A stretch of 64,000 bases of DNA from Macquaria australasica (lineage: Eukaryota > Chordata > Actinopteri > Centrarchiformes > Percichthyidae). The first letter of the stretch is position 1, and every line of letters starts with the position of its first letter. Below, one piece after another: positions 1 to 11,600 of this stretch. Under the pieces are notes generated by a model. The model did not search any database and had not been told where the DNA came from. It worked only from the letters and a program-made list of their open reading frames with translations. The stretch lies in the NCBI GenBank assembly GCA_005408345.1, contig SEMN01000016.1:1984001-2048000 (forward strand). Reading direction: 5' to 3'. The translations under genes were made by a program, and so were the position numbers.

Positions 1-1345
1 TCTGAACACTAAACCTCATAATAATATTATTTTCACATCTCTAAGCTGCTGTATGTAATACAGGCTTTTTATAGTTTGTTTTTGGTGTGAATTTTCCCTT
101 GAAGGGCACAACAGGGAATTGTTGTTGTTGCTGCTGTCATCAGGTAATTACTGCTCTTCCTTGCACATATAGCATTGTGTAACTAAGCTTTATGATACAG
201 GCGAAACACACAATAAAGGCAACTTATTGTGCATTTTACTTGTAATATAGGCTACACAGTACACAAATACACAGTGAGGAAAATTTAAAAAAAAAAATCA
301 CCTTAATAGGATTGAATAGAAATTTATTTTGACATTTGCTCATTACATGCACAAAAAAAGAGAACAAAAAAGAGAACAAAAAGAAAATTAAAAGACTGTC
401 CAATTGAAAACAGGAAGAACATGTTTTTAATCTCCTCAAAAAAAAACCCAACTGTCTGAAGAAGAGTATGTAGAAAATATGATAATTCAATTTCACTACA
501 TTTTGCTATTAAACTGGAAGCCAAGATAATATATTCAGTTATTTTTCATGTCAAAGATTTTCCAAAAAGTAGGGGGGGGGGAACAGCTGGTTTGCACCTT
601 GTTTGGAAAAACGTTTGTGATGCTCAAACTGAGGAAGAGCACTGAGCTAAAAGTATTAAAAGTTTCCTATTGTCCATAACAGCTACTTATGTTTGTCTTT
701 TGCTCTGTGTGCGCGTTTGTTGATTTATAAGCTTGAATAAATAAGCAAGATGCTTTAAACTGTCTTTATGTTGTTAACCTCATTTTTTACCCCACCTTTC
801 AAGAAATCAAATTACCGGTACAATGAATTCAAGATACTTGAAAGTCCTCTGCTAAATGTGTTAAATATATTCTACAAAGAAGAAATGGTGGCCAAGCTCT
901 TACTGATGAAAAATCAGCTTCAACCATGTAGAGATCACTTTAAAAAGCTGCACTCTGTCCACTAGGAGACAGCAGAGTGACAGAGATAACAAAGCCACCC
1001 TAGCATCAATTCTCAAAGCACCTGTGACTGAGAACACAGAGATGCTGGGGAATACATGGGGGAGGAATTAGGTTACAAAACAAAAGAGTCTGACCAGCTT
1101 GGGGAGCTATTAACAAAATGTTCACAACATGTAAACACTGAGCTACTGGGGACTGAAGAGACAAGTTGGGAATGAGTCCACACATTGGTGACATTATTAG
1201 AGGCCATGTGGGTAATATGTGTGTTTGTGTGTGTGTGGGTCTTTATGTGTGCTGGAGCTGGGTATGTAGAACTAGGTTTATCAGTAATGGGTCACAATTT
1301 CTGGAGCAATCTAAAAATGGTGATCTTTGCTCCAAGTGATAGTTA
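1..1345 (-). other. rtf2 3' flank including probable 3'UTR
   Basis: No coding exon is visible here. The sequence directly follows the rtf2 stop codon on the minus strand, so the part from 1345 down to about 300 is probably rtf2 3'UTR, ending near the AATAAA at 323-328 (minus strand). A short TG-rich run lies near 1217-1240. Short open frames at 236-524 and 768-965 are low-complexity or unrecognisable and are not supported as genes. The extent of the UTR is inferred from the poly(A) signal only. Confidence 0.45.
323..328 (-). terminator. Candidate poly(A) signal for rtf2
   Basis: The plus strand reads TTTATT, which is AATAAA on the minus strand, about 1.0 kb after the rtf2 stop. It is the only canonical hexamer I found in this orientation between the stop codon and the window edge. 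A weaker ATTAAA lies near 425-430. Cleavage site use is inferred. Confidence 0.4.
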
Positions 1346-4300
1346 CTAGAAGTGGTACGGGGTGTGGGTGACCCAGTTGGATGTCTGGTCTTTGGTGCGC
1401 TTGGCGGAGCTGTGGGTGGTGAACAGGGATTTGAAGGTCTCCGACCTCTCCTCCATGTCCTGGATGGATCTCTTGGTGGTGGCAGAGGTTGTCAAAGACT
1501 TGGCGCCTTTAGAGGAGCTGGAGGATCCGGAGGGTCCGGCCACAGCTAGGTGGTAAAATGGCAAATGAAAGGGAAAACAAAACAGTGGGATGAGGATATG
1601 AAGAAAAAAAAAAAAAAAACAAACAAGGCAAATAATTAGATTTTTATTAAAAGGAGGGGAGCAAGACAAAAAGGAGGGGGATATAATAATACCGGCATTT
1701 CCTCTTTTTAAATCTATGTATATTTTGTTCAATAATAAACAAATGATCTCACTGGAGTGGTATTCTGTAATCAAACTCAACCAACTTCAAAGAAAAATCA
1801 TAGTAAGCCTACATTTTGTGTTTGATCCGACACCCAGCCAAACTTTTTTAAATGCTCCTTGGTGTTTATGTTCCTCAATGAAGACATGACTTGATGCCTA
1901 ACTGATTATATAAACTACTAGATTATCCTTTTTTATTATTATTATTATCTAGCAACATTTCAGATACAAAAACTGTTTTACAAAACTTTGAAACAGTTCT
2001 TTTCCAGAATAACATGATGTTTTAAGGTGGGGAGGATTCCTTACAGTGATTCTGGCAGACGTACTATGCTCAGCACTAATGCCATTTTCAAATTTAGAGA
2101 GGCTCAAGTCCAAGTTTATGCTTCGTTTGTATGTATTTATCAAAGACAAGCATGGTTAGGTACCTGACTGGCTGCTTTCACCACCATTTTGTAGTGACCT
2201 ACTCCCTGCTACACCCATTTGTGGAGATTGTGTGTCATCTGCAGGAAGAAACAAGAGTCAGACAGTTTGATTAAGACAGAGGACTTCATTCAATGTTTTG
2301 TTCAAATAAACAGTATATGCTAGTTAGGATTTCAAGAAATATATATAATTATTTATAAATTAAATATAATAAACACAAACTAACACCGCATAAAAAGTTT
2401 CTCATTCAAGTTCAATTCATTATGAACTGCGTTTGCTTGTCCTACAGAATATATTTGTTTTGAATCAGCTATGTATCTACATGGAGATCTACATTTCACA
2501 ATGTTTTATCTGATAATAAAACAAAACAAAACAAAACCTATTACTTTTGCAATCTAAAATAAGCTTTACACAAATAGGAAGATTGACTTGAATAACACAA
2601 AAAAACATCAAGTGTCTCTCAGCCAACACCTTGTTTACTTGTGGAGGTGAGAGCCCTGTGCTGTCCTGGAGAACTAAACAGGAAAGCACAACAATGCTCT
2701 CTGAGGACACACAACACTGAAGGTCTCTGATCTAAGATTCATCAAACACAGAGCCAGACTGTAAAACCACTGTACCTGTTCTGATATCAATTTGCATTTC
2801 TTTGCTCATTTGTGTACGTAGCCCTGGAGGTGTCATGGAGAATGGCTTTGTGGCTTTGTTTGGGCAGCGAGAGAGCGAGAGAAAGATCTTGAAAGCGGCT
2901 GTCTGACGCCAAAAACAATATTAAATCGAGAGCACAAATGAGGTAAGCACCTGTTTTTTTGGGGGGTTTTTTTCCAATGACACCTCCCGGGCTCCGTATT
3001 AATGAGACTCAGGACATAAAATAAAATTGGGATAGGAGAAATAAACATACTCACCTTCATGGGAAATATAGAATAGGACAGTTACAAAAGAAACTAATCT
3101 GACTAATCCAAAACAACTCCCCTAAAGCTTCTGTCACTGTATGATAGATGAAATGATGACCAATAAGCCTGAAAATGTCTGGTTCCCATAACAAGTATGA
3201 CAGAATGAATACACATATTATCACATGGACACAGTGAACCTATGAAATATGACCAAGCCAGTTTAGAAAACCACACCCTACACATCACTGCAAAACCACA
3301 ATAAGATGAAGAAATTATGTATTAGTGACACTGGTCATGGGAGAACAGAAAAGCTGCTCTCTGCCGGCTCTCTACTAAGATCATAAAAAGAAAAAGAATA
3401 CACTTTTATGAAAAAAAAACAAAAAAACATTAATCGTCAGGGTAAAAGAGCAGATGAGATGTTTCACACAGCAAACCCCTCATTATCTAATGAGTGTGAC
3501 TATTAGACTCATCTACTAACAAAATGATCATGAGAAGAGATGTGACAGGATTACCACAAGTCATTATACAAGGTTTTATAGCAGACGATGGTGTCACATT
3601 CAGCGGTGTCGTTTTAACACAGGATTATATTTGTCTACAGCATATTCAAAACATTATCCAAATGAAGAAGTAAAGGTTGTGGTGTTTTGTTAGCTGCTTG
3701 GTTTTGTTTATGTAAATGATACAATGAACAGATTTGTCTCAACAGGATGTATGATGCCCCAACCAGGCTTTACACAAACCTTTTGATTCTGATGGTGTGG
3801 ACACGACTTCAGCTGCTTTGCTCTTCTTTGACTTCTAAAACAGGAAGGGAAATGAATAAATAAAATAAAATTAATAAATTAATAAAATTCGCTGAGATGC
3901 ATCTCTTTAATATAACATATTGCGTGTGACGGACATGAAGCAGGTGACAAGGACATGTAAAGAGCCAAATCCACCAAAACTAAATTAATGGCTATCAAGA
4001 ATAGAACCAATTCTGGACATGGAAAAATGTACCTTTACAATCAGGGATCACAAAATAAAATGTTATTATTAGTTATATTATTTCAATCTAGCCCAATTTT
4101 TGCAATAAACAGCTACTCCTCCCCCATCCCCAATCCCACTGCCCTCTCTCCTACCACCCCTCCCACTTTTTGTGTGTTTGCTTGATTTGGTTGAGTTTGT
4201 CTCTCTTAAAAATGTGCAATGGATTTTTGAAGTAAACAATTCTCTGGAAGATGATGGAGGACACATTGCAATAAAGTATTAAAAACACAGGAAGGGAAAT

Positions 4301-4652
4301 TTATTGATTACAAAACTTTTAAAACATTTTCTTTGTTAAACAAGTATTTGATTGGATGTATTAGTTTACAAAAATGACAGATTCCAGTCTAGTGAAGACA
4401 AATATTATTCAAAAGCTAACAGATAACAAATCACTCTCAAGAACCCACTAATATATTTTATAGTTTATTCAACCCAGACCGCCCACTCTATCGTTTCATC
4501 GTTTGTAGATTAGCTGTAATTCTGTTAAAATTAAAACCCACCTTAGTTTTGGCTTTGGCCCGCCTCTCTTCCATCTTCTCCCTCAGCTTCTCCACCTCCT
4601 CCTTGGTGCCATTGAGCACGATGATATCCTCATCTTTAAACGGGTCCCCACA
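1346..4652 (-). CDS. rtf2: rtf2 coding exons 6-9 (C-terminal part)
   Basis: Exon 6 (4652-4542) encodes residues 160-196: [19 protein letters not shown], then a Glu/Lys/Arg-rich helix-like stretch. Exon 7 (3834-3780) encodes [12 protein letters not shown] and neighbouring residues. Exon 8 (2238-2164) encodes a Ser/Gly/Gln-rich linker that is poorly conserved in the family. Exon 9 (1545-1346) starts with a Ser-rich tract, then the conserved [11 protein letters not shown] and [11 protein letters not shown] segments, and stops with TAG at 1348-1346. Exons 7 and 8 were placed by splice sites and frame more than by similarity, so they are the least certain parts of the model. Confidence 0.88.
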
Positions 4653-5094
4653 CTAAAAGCACAAACATGGCAGCCCAGGTTAACAGATACTGACAGACAC
4701 GGTAGAAAAACATTTCCAACAAATATAAAGGCAGTTCATACTCATCATGCATCTTTAAAACTTGATGGGTAAGAAAAGCAAGGCAACACTTCCTGCAGCA
4801 ATTTAAAAACTCTCGTTACTCAGGATTAGTGCTGGTCAATAAATCAGTATTACCATTAATCAACTGTCAGTGGAATCGCATCGTAATGACAGGATCATAT
4901 TGTGTTGTGTTTTTTACTCTGTTGTCCAAATTAATAGCAAGTGAGCAAATTGTAAACAATGAATATTGTTGTGTTATATATGTGTTTTGTCTGAAGTAAT
5001 GCACAACAGTGGAACAAAGTTCATTATAATGACCATCAATTTGACCCTTTCACATATGTTTATGCATGTATTTGTTACATATATACTGTGTATG

Positions 5095-5169
<75 letters not shown>

Positions 5170-5524
5170 TATATATCCATCCATCCATCGACTATACCGC
5201 TTATCCTCTTAGAGAGGGTCGCGGGGGGCTGGAGCCAATCCCAGCTGCCATTGGGCGAGAGGCGGGGTACACCCAGGACTGGTCGCCAGTCAATCACAGG
5301 GCTGACACATAGAGACAGACAAACATTCACACTCACAGACAATTTAGAATCACCAATTAACCTAACTTGCATGTCTTTGGATGGTGGGAGGAAGCCGGAG
5401 TGCCCGGAGAGAACCCACGCAGACACGGGGAGAACATGCAAAACTCCACACAGAAGGGCCCCCAGCCGGCCAGCGGATGCGAACCCAGAACCCTCTTGCT
5501 GTGAGGCGACAGTGCTAACCACTG

Positions 5525-5595
<71 letters not shown>

Positions 5596-5602
5596 ATGTA
5601 TG

Positions 5603-5650
<48 letters not shown>

Positions 5651-5653
5651 ATG

Positions 5654-5695
<42 letters not shown>

Positions 5696-8600
5696 TATTC
5701 ATATATACATATATACACATGTTCCTGTAGCACACATTGCTTATGATTGAGTTGCTCCTCGAGCAAGCACCTGCTTTGACATTATCAGATCATATAAAAC
5801 CATTTTAACTGTATGTCTCCTGAAAACAAGGTCACACTTGTGGCTTATTGATACAGCAGAACAGGGAAAGGAAAAACGCAGCTCAAAATATAAGATATCA
5901 CAGCCGATCCAGTCATCCAATTTTGGAATAATCGGTATGAATTAAGAGGGAACTCCTTAAAATTATTCCCACTAAAATGTTTCTCTGAAAAGAAAAAAGT
6001 TCTTCACACTTGGTGATGTAAAAGCATGGAATGAGCTTCCAGAGGATGTAGTGCAGGCTCCTTCAGTTAACACTTTGTAATAAGTTGGATAAGTTCTGGT
6101 CAGCAAAGGACATTTTGTATAATTATAAGGCTGATTTGTGATTATTGTGAAAGTATTGTGATTTTTAAATAAGTTTAGTGTGGTACTTTTTCTTTTTTGT
6201 ATGTATGGTTTTGAGTTGTAGAGTCTGGTGAGGAGGATTTACATCCTGTACCAGAAAACCTTTAATAAATTTCAATAAATAGCATGGCAGACATTTATCT
6301 CCATTGTTAGACACTTATTTTCATAGAGTGTTATTTATTTCATATGAAATTATGAATCAAACTATTTTTCCATGACTTGGTGGACCTTTTTAATAAATGC
6401 GAGTCAAACTTTGCTGTCCTTTTATAACTATAAGTCTCCTATAACTATTGAAAATTATACCAGTTTAAGATGAGTGGTGATAATATTTCCCCTAATGCAA
6501 TACTCCCAACTGTTTTGAACAGTTTTTAAGGATATTTCAAGATAAAAACTAACATTTGGTTCCTTTGGGGTTGTCACACCTTAGGTCATGGTTTTCAGGA
6601 ACAAAATGTATTGAGTTCTTATGCTTCTAGAAATATATGGATGAATAAAGTGATTGCCATTTACTAAAATAAAAAAAAATACACTTGCAAAAAGTAGGTC
6701 TGAGGTATCTAACAACAGTTTTATGCTTATGCTTTTGATTTGTAAAAGTGTAATATATTGAACTATGCTTGAGACAGTCACGCCATTGAAAGATTGAGAT
6801 CTGGCTCAAACATGTCGAAAATTGAATAACAAAGCAGTTTTTATAATAACGGGTCCATGTAAAACAAGGAAATAGTTAGCCATGTACTGCATTTTAAATT
6901 GTGACACTACTAATTATATTCATTTCTATCTTGTGTGACAGTAAAAATGCCATGTCACGTCAGCAACCCAAATCTAACAAAGAGGTTAGAAACAAGTCTA
7001 ATATTAATAGTAAAACTTTTTTCAAATGGAACAGTAAAAAGCCTAAAATCGCAATTCAAGGTCAAAGGTCATTTGAACAAGCCCAAAAGAATGGATGGTA
7101 CCAATGGGAAAGGAGAACCAGATGTTAGATTGTTACTTATGCTTTGAAGTTAAATTAGAAAGACTGTATGAAGTTCCTGCCAAATTCATTTGGACGTAGT
7201 GTGAGAAAGATACGGCCCAGTGGCATGAGAAACATGAAAAACGATACAGACGACAGAATGTGTTATGTTCTGGGGATCTACACCTTATCTGTACTTAGGG
7301 AACTATACTGATGGAGGAGATAGCATTTTGTGGCATCACTGTGAAAATTAGACGTTAAAATGGTAAAGAAAGTTGAATCCAGTTGGAAAACCGTTGGGAA
7401 CCGTTGAGACCAGTCTGCACAGTTGAATGTATTGAACACGAGGGAAGGACGGAAGTAGGACAGGTGCCGGATGATCAAGGTCCATAATGGCAATATGGAG
7501 CATTGCAATAATCCAGCCTAGACGTAACAAATGCATGGACTAGTTTTATGCATCTTTAGAGACATGTGCCGGATTATGGAAAAAAGGCAATCCTTGAAGT
7601 TTGTTTTCAGAGTTTAACATTAGAAAATTACAGGTCATCCAGGTTTTTATGTCTTTAAGGCATGCTTGAAGTTTAGCTAATTGACTGGTTTAATCTGGCT
7701 TGATCGATAAATATAATTGGTATTATCTGCATAACAGTGAAAATTTATGAAGTACTTCCTGCATAACAGTGAAAATTTATAAAGTACTTCCTTATAATAT
7801 TGCCTAGAGGAAGCATAGATATGGTGAATAGAATTGGTCCAAGCACAGAACTTTGTGGAACTCAGTGACTAACTTTGGCGTGCATAGAGGATTCATCGTT
7901 AACATGCACAAACTGATATCGATCTGATAAATAGGAATTAAACCAGTTTAGTGCGGTGCCTTTAAGGCCAATTAAATGTTCTAATCTTTGTAATAAATTG
8001 TGATGGTCAATGGTATCTAATGTGGCACTAAGATCTAACAAGACAAGTACAGAGACAAGTCCTTTATCTGATGCAATTAGAAGGTCGAGGGTGTGGTAGA
8101 AACAGTGAGTAGGTTTATGAACACTGACAGAAGCCAATCGAACCTAAGAATGAGATAAATGCAGCACTAAGGCTATCATTTTCTACATTCACATGAATAT
8201 TAGATCACCTATAATAATTATTGTATCTGTTTTAAGGACAAAACCCGATAAGAACTCTGAGAATTCTGATAAAAATTCAGAGTACGGTCTAGGAGCTTGG
8301 CACACTATAACAAATGGAATTGGCTGTAGTGTTTTTCCAGATTGGGTGTGAAAAACTAAGAGCAAGGCTTTCGAACAAGTTATAATTTAGTTTAGGGTTA
8401 GATTAATAGGTTTGAGTTGAAGATAGCAGCAACTACACTACTTTGTTGTAGTGTTCTTGTACTTCAATCATTAATAATCAGCAAAATAACAAACCAAACA
8501 GCATTGCAGTCATTGAGTGAACTTTATAAATAACCTGACCAAGATGTTCTAGTCGCTCTGTGTGTCTGCACCCACATGTCTGCAGCACACCCAGGAAGTG

Positions 8601-11600
8601 GCTCACCACAGATGTTTGTTCCTGTTTGTATGATGCCTGTTCCTTCCATAAAAGACAACTGTACATTGTATCTTTTCATCAGATTCAGACTCTTGCAGAG
8701 TATTTGACTCTGTGTCTGATCCCTTTTGCAGAAAGCTTATTACTTATTACTGAGACAAATGAGAGAGAAGCTGTTAGTTGTAGATCACTTTTGCCTGAAG
8801 ACCTCGGCTGACAGATCTCCCATAGATACCCAGATCACCTCTCATCCTCTTATCATGGCAACCAACCTTAGTGAGAACACAGCCAAACTTAGACATCATG
8901 GACAGAAGCAGATATATTAGAATGGACAATGGAGAAGTATATAACTAACTATACACTGATAGAGGCCTAGATGCATGACCAGGAGGATGAGTATACTTGG
9001 AAGAGATAGCACCTCATTTACTTTCTTAACTGCCCAGATGACTTGTTACGGCTACAACCATGGCTAGGACATGCTATCACCAATGATAGCAGAGGATAAT
9101 AGTTATGACGAGACTGACAATAACTCTGAGGGAGAAGTTGACTGTGATTATGTGGTCTGTAATCCAACCAGAAAGACAACAATCACTGTGACTGACACAG
9201 ACTTTCTCCCAATCCAAGTCTTCCAAGAGAAAGCAGCGACGCAGATGCAGTAAGGCCAGAAACCAGCTCCCCACCTCCACTAAGGCGCTCCCAGCGGCTG
9301 GTCAACAAACACAAACATTTCTCGATTGCTTGGACATCTTCTAAGAGGGGGAACTTTTAGACTTTTTAAAGGGACTATTAGAAGAGCCAGTCAACCAATT
9401 AGAAATTTTGATGGACAGTATGGGACTTGATCCTGCTTTCAAACATGTGGTGAGGGCTGGACATGAAAATGACTTTGATGCTTGGGCTACAAATAAGTGA
9501 GGTTCCTGCAGCCCTCTGAACACACATAAATAATTAAGGGTGCTTTTGCTAAGTTTCCATGCATCACTCACGGTGTCAGAACCTTGTAACAGTAATTTCT
9601 AGAAGACTGTAGAAGCAGGATGTAAACGAAGCAACACAGCTCATTACCAAAAAAGGAGAGAAGATGTGTTATGCATTGAACCACATGAGCAACAGGAGGA
9701 GTTAAACGGGGAGTGTTGTCTATATAAAAGATAACAGCAGCTCTGATTCTGGGCTTTTTCCTTCTTCCCTTCTCCCTTCTTCCCTTCCTTCTTTTTGTTA
9801 GATAACTTTTGTGAGGCGTTCGATTTATTTTTGTAATTCCTTTTGAAGTTTTATGTAATTCATTTTTGACTCTGTACCACTCAGAGAAAATTATTGTTAT
9901 TCCTTAAATAAAGAAAGTTAAATTTCTTCTAAGGACTCCTCCTTCTCTTCTGTTTCACACACCCTCTCTGCCAGGCTTGGTTCTCCTCGTCGCCTTTCAG
10001 GTGAGCCCCTCCACATGATGGCTAGAGATTAACCCCCAATTAGGTCGAGATTTGAAACACTAGATGCTAGGGGCCTTATAGGCATTCCTTAAGGTGTCGT
10101 TAGGAACATGGCTGGGGTACACGAGGAACCGTAAGAATATTTATTTATTTTTTTTTTTTTTTGGGTGACTGACTATCGGGCTGTCCCTGACAGTGAGGCC
10201 TCTCCCTAGCGTATACCAGAAAGGGTACAAGAGGGAAGTTTCAACCGTTCGGTTATGTGCCCGCCTAAGGTTTAGGTAAGGGAGGGAAGGAAAGCCCATA
10301 GAAGGTTTAGCTCCAGCGCTGCTTACACTTAGAAGGGGTGGTTACCTTTGAGTTTGGGCCCGCTGCCTTGGCAAGGCCTGGCACTCCCGGCACAGAAAGC
10401 TGCCCCGAGGGCTCTGTCACCTGAACTAGAGTCTCAGTTAAAGACAGCTAAGAAAAGGTCTGTCCACACCAGGTGAACATCTCTCTCGGCCACACCTCTG
10501 CGTTCTCATCAGATGAAAATATGTCAAGCTATTTCCATATGCAACTGCATAAATAAATAAAAATAAATGTACATTGTGCTGAACACTTTTATGTTCACAT
10601 GAAAGATCAACATCCAAATCATCTCGCTGCTAAATCACATTCCCTTTCACTTTATTTGCATGCAGGCCACATTTGGTGTACTCTAAACCAAACTCAAAAC
10701 ATAATGAAGCAGATAGAAACAGGCATATTCAGTCAAAAAGTCAGACAGACATTGATTAATGGTATATAGGGATCAAGTAACTATTTTCTAACTAGTTTCC
10801 TATGTGCATATTAATTCAGTACTTAAATGATAGATGTGTTACCATATTTGATTTATCCAATCAGTTTGTAAATTGTTTACAGAGATGGAACACAGCAGCG
10901 GGTCAAGGTACCTCCGTATGAAACCCACTAGGAAACAGTCTCTGAAAAAGCAATCATTCAACATTGTTGCATCTTCTCCTGGAGGGGCTAACCCATGAAC
11001 GGATGGCCAAAACTCTCGCATTTCATAATTTTGTGTATTACACAAAAATTATACGAACATAAACAGTACGAATGCTCCAAAAAAGGGAAAACACACCCAT
11101 TTACAAACACAAATATTAAACCCCTGAGTAACCAGCAGGAGATCTATTGTGTTCCTGTAATGCAAGCTCAGTGGGTGTGAACTCTGGCCATGTGCTCTGT
11201 TCAACACAAGAGGGATAATCTCAGAAGCTGACCACGCAGCAAACAAACTCTGTGGGTGCTGCTCTGAAGTCAGTCACTCTGCTGCTGCTATTGCCACAAA
11301 CGATACAGGCCACCGGTGATCTGAGCGCCTTATCATCAAGTCGGTGAACAAATCAACCAGAATCTTGCTTCAGCACTAAACCGCCCACTTGACAGGCAAC
11401 GAGAGGGGGGAACAAGACAGAGAGACAGTGCTCAGTGAAGAGACACTGTGGCTAATTCAGTATGTGCACCTCTAACTGGACAGATGAACTGGAATCGAAA
11501 ACCCATTTGAGAGAAAAAAGAAGTGAAGAACCTGAGGTAAAAGGGGTTTGAGGGAAAACAATGGAAAGCAAGAGGACAAAAAAAGAAAGATGCAACGCAC

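Noticed and set aside
4966..5766. Set of long open frames on both strands, up to 254 codons
   Set aside because: They run through TG/CA and TA microsatellites that lack stops in most frames, and through a dispersed repeat. The Tyr-Ile, Cys-Val and Thr-His runs are artefacts.
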